64,000 nt of DNA from Theobroma cacao. Its lineage: Eukaryota; Streptophyta; Magnoliopsida; Malvales; Malvaceae. This document shows positions 23,760-36,649 of the stretch, one piece after another (the first letter of the stretch is position 1; each line of letters opens with the position of its first letter). Under the pieces are notes generated by a model. It was not told the DNA's origin. It saw nothing but the letters and a program-made list of their open reading frames with translations, and made no database searches. The DNA lies in the NCBI RefSeq assembly GCF_000208745.1, contig NC_030850.1:5182770-5246769 (forward strand), in the 5' to 3' direction. Made by a program: the position numbers and the translations under genes.

Positions 23760-25112
23760 GGTCAGTGACTCAGTGAACACAACATATTTTTCTTATGTTT
23801 ATTTTCGTGTTTTTTTTTGTTTTAGTTTAGATTTATTCTGTTATAAAGAAGCAAGAAAATAGAACAACTTATAGCTCTGTTTGTTTGGTTTAAATATTGA
23901 AACATTTTTCTTTACAATAAATAGTAAATCAAAACTAAACTAATTTTACGGTCTTGGTAGTTGTTAAGTTGTTGAGTTTAGTCTTTGAAGGTGATGATGA
24001 GATGGTATCAATAAATTGGTTGAGTTAGAGTGAGGACTGGGAACCCATTCACATTAATGTTTTCATTTTTTATGCCTTATTATGCGTTGGATTGTTTATA
24101 TTTACTTTAAATTCTTTGTTTATCAATAAATATTCTCTTTTAACTTTAAATTCTTTGTTTCCAATGGAGGAATTGTTTGAGGTTTTACTAACTAATTGCA
24201 TAGCTACTACATATACCATTCTCCACTGCTACGTTAAGAATTAAGATCGGGTATTGCACTCTGTCAATGAGAAGTAGATTAAAAGACTTTAATCATTTAT
24301 TTTGAGGAAACAAATTTGATTATGATTTAGCTCAGCTTTAACCTTAATTAACTATTTCAAAATCAAGAATTAATCAGTTAGCATATATGCAAATAACCAA
24401 TCAAGCACCACTAAATTGACATGTTCAAAGATGTTAGCATTGGTTAACGAATTGTTATAAAATCAATACTACTCCGTTTCTGGATTGCCATGAGAGGGGT
24501 TTTTGTGGAGTTAGCTTCACTCGCTTTGTCGGATAGGTGGATCAATGAGAGCTTTTTAGGAATGTCTTGAATGGGATGTTTGGGTTGTGGCCCATTGCCT
24601 GTGGCTGCTGTTTTTTTTTTTCGCGAGAGTCACTCCTTTCTCTCTTGAGGTGACTGGAGAGTGGTTTTGGGTCTCTTCAGGGGGTTCTTTTTTCCGTTAT
24701 TTTTTTTAGGAGATGTTGGCTTGAGCTGGCTGTTTTGTTCGTGGTTCTTCGCTCAGGTTCTTCAAGGTTGCAGCTCGGACTATGTTGATGGAGGTTGGCG
24801 ATGGTAGGAGTTGTAAGTGCACCTTCTTGCATGGCACTTGGGAGGTCCTTCATGTCTAAGGGTTGAGTTTTCTCTCTCGGCTTCATGTTCGTGCTTTAGA
24901 GGGAAGCGGTTCTACTTTCGGCCATCTTTTGACTTCTGAATATGCTAGCTTTTTTGTTGATTCGTTCCCTAGTTAGGCTTTGGTTCTTGGTTGATTTGAT
25001 CTGCTGTGATGCTTGTTTTTTGTTTCTAAGCTTCTGCAGATGCTGAGTGTCGTTTCTCCAACAGCCACTAATTTTTGTGAGTGGCAACTCTGTTTTGTAT
25101 GTACAGTCTTTC
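23760..25112. other. Region without a recognised gene
   Basis: The left half is AT-rich. From about 24490 it becomes T/G-rich, like a transcript or a LINE tail read on the plus strand, but no frame shows a recognisable domain. Confidence 0.35.
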
Positions 25113-25309
25113 TTCCCAAACCGGGTTGCAATGCCATCAGAGTCTCTCGCCAATTAGGCAAGAGACTTCACATGGTATCCCCGTTATGGAAAATAAAGTT
25201 ACTTTTCAATATATATTCCCAAACCGGGTTGCAATGCCATCAGAGTCTCTCGCCAATTAGGCAAGAGACTTCACATGGTATCCTCGTTATGGAAAATAAA
25301 GTTACTTTT

Positions 25310-25318
<9 letters not shown>
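25113..25318 (+). repeat. Two-copy tandem duplication, 103-bp unit
   Basis: TTCCCAAACCGGGTTGCAAT at 25113 recurs at 25216, and the whole 103-bp unit is nearly identical in both copies (CCCCG versus CCTCG in one place). It runs straight into a TA microsatellite. It might be a duplicated retroelement 3' end. Confidence 0.85.

Positions 25319-25348
<30 letters not shown>
25311..25348. repeat. (TA)n microsatellite
   Basis: An uninterrupted AT dinucleotide run of about 18 units directly after the 103-bp tandem duplication. Confidence 0.9.
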
Positions 25349-25351
<3 letters not shown>

Positions 25352-25739
25352 AATGTTTATTAAAAAATGTTGATATGATGGTAAAAATGAAGTAACGGTG
25401 GAAAGTATGAAGGAATTTATAACACTTATGGAAGTAATGATTGTGACTAAATAATAAAATAATGCACTTGAAGTTCAAATTTTGAAGAGTAAGATCGCGA
25501 CATTTATGATGTCTCTTAATTTTCTGCATTTGAATCTAGTTACTTTTTTAATATGCAGACAATAGCACATTTAAGTTTATGTTTATATATGTTTGACATT
25601 TTAAAATATTATGTGTTTGTAACGATTTTTACTCCCATCAACTTGATTTTGAATTTTATATTTTAATGTGTATTTTTGTTAAGAATTTTGGATGTCAATT
25701 ATGATTTACAAAGGTTGATTATTATGATTTTTATTAACT

Positions 25740-26400
25740 TCGTTAGAAATTACAAATAAAATTCCATTGGCAATGATTGAATTACCGACGAAATTCCATT
25801 GGTAATATTAAAAAAATTTCATTGATAATAATTCAGTTACTTACGGAATTTATTTGATAATTCCAATGAAAATCTACAACTAATGACTAAATCATCAATG
25901 GAATTTTATTAATAATTTCTAATGAAAATCTAGAGGTAATGAATAAATCATTGACAGAATTTCATTGATAATTTTCAATGAAAATCTGTAAGTAATGACT
26001 ACAGTATGTACAAAATTTCATTGATAAATAATTACGAAATTTCACAAGTATTGACGAAATTATCAATGAAAAATTTCATTGATAATTATCGACAGAATTC
26101 CGTTAGAACAAAATTATCAACGAAAAATTCTATCGAAAATTTTTTATCTTTTTTGATGGATTAATATTAAAATAATTGAAAATATTATAAGTTTTTATGA
26201 CGAAAATTTTCATTGAATATTTTCAATTGATTTTCAACAATAAGTATTACCGTCGATCACTTTAGTGATAAAATTTCTAACGAAATTTTTTTGTTGAAAA
26301 TTTATTCGAAAAAGTCAATTTAAAGGAATTTTAATTTTTTTCGATAAAAAATTCCGTCGAAATTAATATGATTTTTGATAATGAACAGTAAAAGTGTGAT
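25740..26400. mobile_element. Decayed repeat rich in AACGAAATTTCGTT-like palindromes
   Basis: Dense, degenerate repeats of the type GACGAAATTCCATTGG and CAATGAAAATCT, including an about 66-bp unit repeated roughly three times from 25870 to 26030. The wording resembles the interiors of the two CACTA-type elements at 50652 and 56112, but no CACTAC ends or target duplication are visible, so assignment to that family is inference. Confidence 0.45.
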
Positions 26401-27480
26401 TTCTTTTTTTATCCAAAAAATTTAAAAGAAAACAGAAAACAAGGCCTTCTAACTTCGTGTATGAAGTTATTCTTCTTGAATTCATGGTTGTAACCAAATT
26501 TATCTCTTCTCCGAGTTCTGGTATACTTGACTGCTGGTGAGGGCCTCTGTTATTGTCCTTGTTAGTGGCAAAGGGCCTTGAACTAAATTTTTGCTCTTAG
26601 TCAAGTGGTGTACATGGTTGTATTTTGCTTCTGTACAGATTGAGAGGAGGGAGATGGATTGTGATATTTTTTTCTGTAACTCACAGCTATGCTCCGGATG
26701 GGCAGGGAACTACGATAACAACTGGGTCATGCCTTTTTTATGAGCTAACCTCAGTGCCGTTTTTGAGTGTGATGCAAATTTTGTAGGTGGGGGAAAGGCA
26801 AGGGGTGCTGTGCAGGGCATTTAAGGTGACTTTGCAACAAGGCTTTGGAGAAAGAGATATATCCCATGAACCAATTGCACAGTTGCTGTGAGCATCATTC
26901 TTTTCTAGATTTTGTTCCTTTCAATTGTTTTATGCCTTGCCACGCCACTACTTGGATGAACAAATATCGTACAAGGAAAGGAAAACACAAAAGGATTTCT
27001 TTTTTTTTTGTTGTTGTTTTGTTTGTTTTTCCTCTGGATTAAGAATAAAGACCAGATTGAAGAAGTTGAAGAGACCACAATATATGATTATAACAACAAA
27101 GCCGAGAGCAACCTTAAGAAAATTCATTCAAAAAAAATATTTGAACTGAATTCATCTCTATTACAATGAGCTCTATCTTGAGTAAATAGTATAATAATTT
27201 GAGTGTAATTATTTTGACAACGAACTTTAGTTTGATTTTAATTAAATATTATTATATTTAATTTGACTCAATTAACTCAGTTTATTTTATTTACGAAATA
27301 AGATAAACTTCAAACACTTTAATTAAATAAAAAATTTTTATTTAAATATAACTTAATTACATATTTACTTGACCAAACATGAAAAAAAAATCGAATCAAA
27401 AATGTACATGTTCCAATTTTTTTGAAAATATTACTGTATTTGTCACTTTAATTTTTTTTCTAAAATATTGGAAATGTGGG
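26401..27480. other. Region without a recognised gene
   Basis: Some stretches (26460-26800) have near-genic composition and short open frames, but none matches a domain I know. The right part is AT-rich. Confidence 0.35.
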
Positions 27481-27914
27481 AAACTGAAAGAAAGCACATG
27501 TGCGTCACATGCTATTGCTATTTCACCAAACTCAAGTACTCAACAATAATATGACCTCGTCCGCTGTCATAAACCCAACAAGAAAACGAACAGGAACCCC
27601 AAAAAAAACAAAAGCACCGCCAAAAAGCAACTTCACAGTGCCAAAAAGCAAAGAAGCCGAAAACTCGATGAAAGCAAAGTAATTGGCAGCCTCGGTTATG
27701 GAAGCCAAGTCGGGGAATTATCGCCAGCATCTTTCTCCATATTCCTCATCACTATCTTACCATTTGTTCCATTCTCTCTTTTCCTTCACGCCTCTCTGAC
27801 TTTCCTCTTATAACCCACTTCGATGCTTTCTCTTCCTTGATTTCCTTCGAGACCTCGCATTGTTTTTTTATCTAATAATTGGATTTTTTGCTGTTTCTTT
27901 TTCTTTTTGCTGCA

Positions 27915-30900
27915 ATGTACGGCACAGATCGCTGCGTGTTCATTGACTCGATGAGGACTTCACAACAGTTGAATCTTGATCGTCCATTTTTGTCAGGTGG
28001 CTTGTTTCTCAACGACCAAACACTGCCTTCCTCGATCGTTTCATTCATTTCGTTCAAGACCCAGAAATGTTTTGTTGATAAAAATGACAATTTGAGTTTG
28101 GTTTCGTGTTTCGTGAGTGGTGGGAAGAGTAGTAAAAGGCTGCGTTCTGTAAAGTCGAGGAGAGATGGTGGTAAAGGGGGCTGGTTTTTATCGGTGAGTT
28201 TGTCGAGGGAGGAAGGGTATGTTGGCGAATCAGGAGAAACTTGGGGGCAAAATGGGGATAAGAACATGGAAGAAGAGGAAGTGGTGGAAGAGGAGAAAGA
28301 GAAGTTGAAAGTAAAGAAGGGATCAGGTGCTTTGAATACCACCAAACATCTTTGGGCTGGTGCTGTTGCTGCTATGGTTTCAAGGTTTTGGCTTTTTTTT
28401 TTTTCTCTATTTTAATTTTTTTCATTTATATTTTTGGGCTATAAAGTCTGAATTTGTTATGTGAAAAATGGTAGGGATGGTTTTAACTTTTATATCTGAT
28501 AGAACATTAAATGACAAAAATTTTCTCGTAATTCTTTTCTTAGACTTTTTTTTTGTGGTGCTGTTTGGCAAAGTGTGAAATATTAAGAGCTGACTAGTCA
28601 GGACCCTAAATTCTAAGTGATCAAATTATATAACAGCTTGATAAGTATGAGTGCTGGAATTGAACAGAACATAAGTTAATAGTAATGTGGCAAATGTTAA
28701 GAAGAAAGTGAGTTGATAATATGATAATGGTTTAAAGATTATATTCATTTTACTTAATATGTTAGGCGATAATTTCGAATTTATTGTTGAATTGAAAGCT
28801 TTATCAAGCACACTTGTTACATGATGGTGCAGAAAAGGTTTTATGGTATACCTTTCGGTTGTACTTTTACATCTCCTATGATACAATGATATTGCTCATA
28901 GTACCTTAATTGCTTGTAATTCATCTCCAGTTGTTGAATTAGTATCTATTGAATCGCATTTCGTGGCTCAAATAGTTGTTTGCTTTTGTAACAGGACTTT
29001 CATTGCTCCTCTGGAGAGATTGAAGTTGGAATACATTGTTCGTGGTGAACAGAAAAACCTTATTGAACTAATTAAATCTGTTGCAGCCTTAGAAGGGTTG
29101 AAAGGTTTTTGGAAGGGGAATTTTATCAATATTCTTCGCACTGCTCCTTTTAAGGCTATAAATTTCTATGCATATGATACTTACAGAAGTCAACTATTGA
29201 AATTTTCTGGAAATGAGGAAGTGACAAACTTTCAGAGGTTTCTTGCCGGTGCTGCAGCTGGGATTACTGCTACTTTGCTTTGCTTACCTATGGACACTGT
29301 ATGTAACAGTTTAAGACTTCACTAATTTGGTTACATATTTAGCCTCCTCTTTTTGTATTATGTGTGGTCTGGTTGGGGTGTGGGGGATTTTGTGGAATTT
29401 GATATCTTCTTGTTTTGAAGTATTCATAGTATATGTTCTTAGATTTTGCTGCATGATCTGATGAGATGCAAGGATGGGACTGGAAGTAACATGCTTCAGT
29501 GAGTTTACTCTGCTTGCCCTTGTATGTAGTGTACGGAAACAGGATGATCCTCTTCTTGATGGGTCCCGCCTCTTCAATCTTTATGGTTTAAGTGCTGTTG
29601 TATTTACTTGTGATTTCTGTCTCCAAGATTTCACATGATGCCATTGTTAAGCTGTCTCTTTTATTATAAAACTTGGATAATAAGTTAACAATTCAGTGTC
29701 CTAAACTGAAACATGTAGTTTCTGTCCCAAGAATATTATACTTAAGATTATCTGATTTGGATTGGGGTATGGGATTTGGATGTTTTGATGTCTAATGGAA
29801 ATCATGTGATGAGATATTCCCTTCATGTATGCGAGGCACTTTTAAGTCCATATTCTTTGTTATTGCATAGTAACGATTCCGCCTCTTTTTCACGACACCT
29901 CTTTAGAACAAGGTAATATCATGTCTTTGGTGACTTCTACATGTCCTACTTCTACAAAAACTTTTGTTATGGATCCAAGTCAGCAACAGATTTAATTTTT
30001 TTTGAATACTATTTGCTTAACACTAGTCTGATGAAATTAGTTGCATCCTGTTCCATGTCTCCAACCTACGTTAGTTATTGTAATAGATTCTTTGTAATTT
30101 GATGTCTATGGCTTATTGAGAATTCCATTCGCTTATACTTATTCACATCTTGTGGTCAGAGTAGATGGCCTTCCCTTTTTGTACCTTTTTCTGGTACAGT
30201 TGGTTGCTATTATGTTAGCTATGTGAATGGTGACTCTGCTAAAGTAATTTTCATATCTCTATCTAGGCTGTGCTCTTAATATTTGTTTCTTGATTGTGGT
30301 GTTTGGAATTGGTCTCCACTTGAAATCATTGCTAAATCCCACTGTACATGCTAATTTCAGATAAGGACAGTAATGGTAGCACCAGGTGGGGAGGCATTGG
30401 GTGGTTTGATTGGTGCTTTCCGTCACATGATTCAGACTGAAGGGTTCTTTTCACTTTATAAGGGACTAGTGCCCTCAATTATAAGCATGGCACCTTCAGG
30501 TGCAGTCTTCTATGGTGTCTATGATATATTGAAGTCAGCCTATCTTCACTCACCTGAAGGGAGAAAAAGAATTCAAGACATGAAACAAGGTGGGCAGGAG
30601 CTGAATGCATTAGAACAATTAGAATTAGGTCCTATTAGAACATTACTATATGGGGCAATTGCTGGTGCATGTTCTGAAGCTGCTACTTATCCATTTGAAG
30701 TAGTGAGGAGGCATCTTCAAATGCAAGTTCGTGCGACGAAGTTAAGTGCATTGGCAACTTGTGTCAAGATAGTTGAGCAAGGTGGCATTTCTGCTCTTTA
30801 TGCGGGATTGGTTCCCAGCTTACTGCAGGTACTAATTACATCTCTCTAGTAAATGGACTATGACTATTTTATGAATTTTTATTTATGTCTATTTGATTAA

Positions 30901-31254
30901 TTAGATGCTTTAATTATACAAGTAATGAGCGCAATACACACACACACACAAAATGTGCAACTTCTTTTTAATGCAATTAACCTCAAAATTTGCAGAGAAA
31001 TAAGGTTTAGTTTCTGATTTGGACTTAATACCTATTTGTCATAAAATGAAATTCTCATTTGATGTTTTTCATCAAGATCTTGTATGATTCTGTGAAGCAA
31101 TATAGGATTGCACCAATTTGTTGTTTCAAGTTCCTTGCTTTCTTTGTTTACTAACTTAATTCATTACATCACACTACAGGTCTTACCTTCAGCTGCCATA
31201 AGTTACCTTGTTTACGAGTTCATGAAGATAGTTCTAAAGGTGGAATCGGCATAG
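27915..31254 (+). CDS. Mitochondrial carrier family protein, BT1-like (BTL3-type), four exons
   Basis: Predicted adenine-nucleotide transporter of the mitochondrial carrier (SLC25) family. It most resembles what I recall of Arabidopsis BT1-like proteins such as BTL3; transport substrate is inferred. Exons: 27915-28384, 28995-29298, 30361-30828, 31180-31254. All introns are GT-AG and the phases join to a 438-residue frame. The N-terminal about 140 residues are a poorly conserved, charged extension with an acidic run (MEEEEVVEEEKEK). Three carrier repeats follow, each with the PxDxx(K/R)-type signature: PLERLK at 162-167, PMDTIR at 255-260 and PFEVVR at 369-374. The start is the first ATG (MYGTDRC). 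Frames further upstream lack an ATG. The gene lies on the strand opposite the small-protein array and splits it; nothing suggests a shared function. Confidence 0.92.
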
Positions 31255-32480
31255 GAATTTTATCTACTGACTAAAAAAATATAGGAGGGAACTATTGAGA
31301 CTGAGGCTGGGGGTGGCGTTTTATTTCATAAAAGGGAACCTTGACAACTTCAAGTTTACCTGCATCAGTTTACAACACAACAGAAGGACAATAATCATTT
31401 GTAAAATTCTATTGCCATGATGTTCTTCAAACTTATTTGATAGATCAACCACTTTGAATTATTTAGAAAATAACTTTTACTCATTTAGTAGAATTATGAG
31501 TATAATTTATTTTCTCAATACATAGTTACAAGTTTTTGTCCTTTATAAACTTTTTTAACCTTTCAAAAATATTCTAGAATCTACAGATGTGAATTTAAAT
31601 GAGCTTAGAGAGGAAATTAAATTTAAAAATTTAAATAGATTATTTATTAAAAATAAATTTAATGTGTTAATCATATTATATGTTAATTGTGATAATCATG
31701 TTTAAACATGTTATCAAACATGTCGAATTATAAAAAATTTAATTTGATATATTTAATGAACCTGTGTTAATCATATTGTGTGTAGATCTTTAACTCATTT
31801 ATTTAATTATATTGTATTCATGTTTATCATGTAATTGTTAATATTTTATATTTACATATAATTAAAATACGGGATATGGGAAAACGAATTTTGAGATATT
31901 ACTTTGTGTTGGGCTCAAAATAGTTGGTCCTTTTAAGTTCCGTTTTATGCAGGCCCGAAACGTTTTAGCTAGAGTTGTTGTTTTAGGTTGTTTCTTGGGC
32001 TTTTTCCTTCCTTAGGAACAAATCTATTTTAAATTTATTTTAAAAGATTACACTTCAAATAGTGCAATGAAAATTTTAACTGCAGTAAAGCAGTTGCATC
32101 TAACTTTACGTGGTAAAAGATAAAAAATGTTAAGTGTCAGAATGGTTTATCATGGCAATCAAATCTAATAAGCCAGCTAAATTTTAAAACGGAAAGTAGA
32201 ACATGTCCCTTACAAGATTAGGGTAGACATGTAGAAGAGATCATTCAATTGTTGCACCATTGTAAAGCAGTGGAGATCAGACTAGTTTACAGAGGAAATT
32301 ACTGTAGCACCTAGTATTGGTAAATTTCAATAGTTTTCACATGTTCTCCATGCGTATATTCGCACAATTCTTCCTTTACATTACTTAGAAAATAAAAACA
32401 TAGGTATTCATTGAAAATTACAGAAATTCTCAGTTTGGCTCCGAAATAAAAACCATAAAGAGAAAAATAAATAATGAATC
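31255..32480. other. 3' flank of the carrier gene, no further gene
   Basis: The first 200-300 bases are probably the carrier 3' UTR. The rest is AT-rich without a supported ORF. Confidence 0.45.
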
Positions 32481-32799
32481 AATAATAAATTTGGATAAAT
32501 TAAAACAGGATAACATGAACAAAAGAAAGAAAGATCTGTCAAAGCTGTTTTTTGTCATTGGAATTGTGAAGGAAATTAATGCAGAAAATTTCTCATTGGA
32601 TAGACATGGACATTTTGTTCGATTTAGAATTCAAAGGACAAAATTATCCGCCACAGACATCGTGAACTATATATCGAGTTCGAGCTTTTTGGTACAATTG
32701 CTTGCCCATAATTCTTCCGTCAGATATGCTCATTTTCAGCAATATGATCGTCAACACCATTATGATCTGGCTTTGCAAATAAAAAGAGGAGGTAGAAGA

Positions 32800-32875
32800 G
32801 CCACACTTGATGCAAGTAAATAGGCTCAAGGCAAGTCTAGGTCTTCCTGTTCCTATTCTTCAATTTTCATATCCA
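32800..32875 (-). pseudogene. Decayed member of the small acidic protein array
   Basis: The plus-strand sequence GCAAGTCTAGGTCTTCCTGT and its surroundings align with GCAAGTCCAGGCCATCCTGT in copy 3. Read on the minus strand it gives DMKIEE-stop-EQEDLDLP-stop, matching the DTEEWEQDGLDLPP core, with the Trp codon changed to TAG and a second stop after LP. The frame is destroyed. The overlapping plus-strand ORF at 32491-32823 is probably fortuitous. Confidence 0.7.
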
Positions 32876-34491
32876 GTCACAGGGTCAGAATTTTAAATTT
32901 AAAAAAACGAAAATTCAAGAATATCAATATTTTGTGAAAGATTCTTTTTCTTGAAATAAGTTTCATGACAATTTATTTTCATAATTCCAAAATTTTTAAA
33001 TTATTCAAAAGAATCAATTTTAATAATTTACTTAAAATATATTTTTTTCTATTACTACATGTACATCTAAAAAAAGTCAAGGCTTCAAGAAAACGGGCCG
33101 GGGCCTAAATTTGGCAATGGGTTAAATGGACTTACCTTGTCCTGCCACATGATATCTTTCAAAATTATGCAAAATTTATTGGTTTAATCTTATTATGTAT
33201 TTTGTAATTATGATTATACTGTTTATTTTAATTTGAAGGATTATTTAAATAAGAAAATGCATAAAAAAGTGTTAGTGAAATTCTTTCATAAGAATTGAAA
33301 TGTAAAATTCAATTTGGTATTACACAATTGACAATTGTTGATTACCTACAGTCTTCATGGATTTTGGCTTCTATTGCTTTCTTATCAAATTCCCTTGCTA
33401 GATGACTCTGGTTTGTTTCTCCTCTGTTTTGAAAATTGTACAATCGCTGTATAGATTGATTATAGCAGCTTATAGTGTTCAACTCACGTTCCCTGTAGCC
33501 TTTTTTGAATGTAAGTTTTTTGTAAGGATGTAATGGAATATACTTATCTTTTTTCCTTTGAAATATAATTATCTGACTTTCAAAAAAAAAAAATCAACCA
33601 ACTTAAGTTAAGGAAGTAATTTTAAAAAAAATAATAATTATTTTTTTTTTTTCTTTTGAAAAATCAGCAGCGTCGAGGGAAGCCATGACGCAAGCTAGAT
33701 AGCTCGCTTCTTAACCAACTTAAGTTACGGAAGTAATTTGAAGATTTATATGCCAATTTTGGCTACTAGAAAAATGCCTTGACTAATTTAAAAAAAAAAA
33801 CGAGAAATTGCTTATAAGTCACCTTTTCCAGTCAAGTCTGTTAATTATACTTCAACAAATTAATATGCAATACAGGGAATAATTGTGAAAAGAAAAATAC
33901 ATGAATTCATATTTCTTTTTTTTTTTTTGAAAGGCATGTTTTTTACTAATTGAATATGATATTTGTTGTTAAGTGGTGGATCCATATACGTTGATAAGAT
34001 CATTTTCGGATTGATTTGCATATATATATATATATATGAATTAATTAAATCATTAGAAAAGCCACATTCTCGTGAGCTATACTTTTGAGCAGTAATTAGG
34101 AATTTTATTAGAAAGTTTCATCTCCAAAAGAGCACTAGGAATGATAAATATCACATGCTTGTAATAATAAAGGAGTGTGAACATTATCTCACAGCCACTT
34201 GACCAAAGAAGTCAAGATTTATGAATTGGTTAATTAAGTTTGCTTGCTTATACACAGCACTCCAGCAATTTGTCAATACAGAATATCACGATGTCAAAAG
34301 ACTCTTTTTTTCAACACAAATTTTATTATTGAATTCAAACTCTAAACCAATTATACCTATATTTTATATATTTTTCTGCACAAATTGTCTTAATTAGGAT
34401 AAAAATACTATATTTATTCTTTTTTCATGACACTTGACATATAATTAATTTACTTACGTGCAAAATTACACGTAAAATAAATATTAATAAT

Positions 34492-36649
34492 TGTCGTAAC
34501 GTGCGGGTTCGGGAACTCGTCTGCCAGACGCGGGCGAAAATTAAAAATCTGGTAGGAGTCGCCACCAATCTTTTTTATCTAAGGTGTGATTGGTCACCTA
34601 TTAATCCGATTTTAATCGACGAAGTCCTAAATTAATTTTAGGCCCGTCGAAAGAACGAGAACTGGTCTACATTTTTAGAGATGAGTTCGGGAGTACGGTT
34701 ACACACGGAGAAGGGTTAGCACCTCCGTGGCGCCCGTTCCACGAACGGTACCATTTAATCTTAAGTTATCTTAATATAGCCTACTTTTAATTTAATCCTT
34801 ACGTGTTAATTAAATTTTTGTTAAATTGACTGACTAAGAGTTTTTATTTGGTTTGACGTATGCACATGATGTAAGCGTAAAATGATGTCATGACTTGTTT
34901 ATTTTAAATGATGGAGTCGGTAATCTTTTATTGGAAAATTATTCGAAGACCATCCCAACGCTTTGGTGAAGTCTCGAAATTCTCCTCACCTAGAGATATC
35001 CCCGGAAGAACTCGTCTCTACGAGCTCCTCGGGGAAATCCCCATCATCGGGATTTTCGCGCCATTTACAAAATAAGAGTGGCATGCAATGACAGTATAAA
35101 ATGATAAAACCTATATGACCGTATTTATTAATTAGTTGGTTGATAATAATAACATGCTTAATAATTTCAAGTAATTTATTGACTTATTCATATATTTATC
35201 GTTATTATTCATCATTATTATTTATCATTCATTTTTTTTTAAAACAAAATTTATTCGGACTAATGGGTATAGGGATATAGAATCCGGATTTATCCCGACG
35301 CTTCGGTGAAAATTCGTTTCGAACTCCGCACTTTAAGTGACCCACCTGAAAGGGACAACTCTTTGCCCCTTTTTAGGTGGTAATGCTCAAATAATTGTTC
35401 AATTTATATTATTTATTATTATTATTATTTTATTTATTTTTTTATTTTTATATATATTTGTATCATGAATTATTATTATTATTATTTTATTGTTTGCAAG
35501 CCTCTAAATATATTTATAACATAAATATTTTTTATTCACTTATTATTGTTATTGTTGTTATTTATGTATGTATTTTTTTATTTTATTTTATTTTATTTTT
35601 TTAATTTTTTATTATATATTTTAAAAACATTCTATAGTTTTCTTTTTAATTTTTACCTAATAATTAAATAAATTGAATAAGCCCAAAATGACAAGCCCAA
35701 ATCAAGGAAGATGGATTACCTTTCTGGGCTTGGATTAGCCCAACTCGGTGGCCCGCAGGAGCCCAAGTCCACTACACCCGGTCTGCTTTTTGAAGCCCAC
35801 GAGGCAGATCTCAAAACGCACCGTTTGGTGCCTGTGGAGCTTGCTCAAAACGACGCCGTTTATGGCCTGGACTCTCCGACTTCAGCTACAACGATGAAAC
35901 GGCACCGTTTTGCTCTCTTTCCTTTGGGTATAAAAACCATTTTTTAGCTTTTTTTATTCATTTTCCAATTTCTTTTTCTCTCTCTAGCCGCCACTCTCTG
36001 CCTTCTCTCTAGAAAAACCTTTCCTCTTCGTTGGCGCCGGCGTCCCGTCCCCTTTGGCTTCTCTCTAGCCGACGGCCCAGACGTTCCTCCCTTTCTCCCT
36101 CGAAGTCTTCTCCCCTTTCGATCGGCGGATCTGGCACCCCATGGTTCGATCGACGGTGACCTAGCCAGGTTTAGGCCTTCCCCTGTCGGTGGCCGACGCT
36201 CCACAGAACCAACCTTCCTTTCACCGCTCACCGATCTCTCTCTCTCAAACCGAACCGAATCCCCCGTTGAAACCCCGATTCGATTTTTGGCTCCCCCCTT
36301 TTTGATTGATTGATTTTTGTTGTTTTTTGTGTGGCTAGGTAGCTTCTGCTGATGGATTTTTTGATCTTCGATTTTTTGTTTCCCCTTGGTGTTTCCTTGG
36401 TTTTACAGGATCCTTAAAAAGTCGGGTTGTCCAAAAATTTGGACAACCCGACGATGGGGTTCTGACACCAGAGAGTTGGTGGCCAGAACCCCATCATGTG
36501 GGGTGGTTGATGAAGGGATGGTTGGGCGTACGCCCAGCCATACCTCTCTTTTTTTTTTCATTATATTTTTCTTTATTTATTTTTTTATATTTTATTTTAT
36601 TTTATTATAATTTAAATTTAAAATTTATTATTATTTTTAGGTGTCTACA
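34492..36649 (+). mobile_element. Solo LTR, family 1 copy 2
   Basis: Starts TGTCGTAACG and ends GTGTCTACA, flanked by the 5-bp duplication ATAAT (34487-34491 and 36650-36654). It is the reverse-orientation homologue of 18131-20221. TATAAAAA at 35929-35936, followed by a pyrimidine-rich leader, suggests plus-strand transcription. Upstream of the TATA are three AAACGNNGCCGTTT-like palindromes. Its 3' part carries a cluster of hairpins (36421-36541) not seen in copy 1. No internal retrotransposon genes are attached. Confidence 0.87.
36421..36541 (+). repeat. Cluster of consecutive hairpins near the LTR 3' end
   Basis: GTCGGGTTGTCCAAA (36421-36435) pairs perfectly with TTTGGACAACCCGAC (36438-36452). 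GATGGGGTTCTG (36453-36464) pairs with CAGAACCCCATC (36484-36495), with a further CACCA/TGGTG inside. ATGGTTGGGCG pairs with CGCCCAGCCAT (36518-36541) except at one position. All lie downstream of the likely transcription start, so the RNA would fold strongly. Confidence 0.85.

Noticed and set aside
27872..28345. Minus-strand 157-codon ORF over carrier exon 1
   Set aside because: Antisense shadow of the carrier N-terminal extension; low-complexity serine/phenylalanine content mirrors the acidic run on the coding strand.
32491..32823. Plus-strand 110-codon ORF
   Set aside because: Its right end overlaps, antisense, a clear relic of the small-protein family at 32800-32875, and it shows no domain; probably fortuitous.
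34492..36649. Considered as an intact LTR retrotransposon or a genuine gene (ORFs at 35711 and 35944)
   Set aside because: Whole block matches a second single LTR with its own target duplication; ORFs are not conserved and there is no gag-pol.
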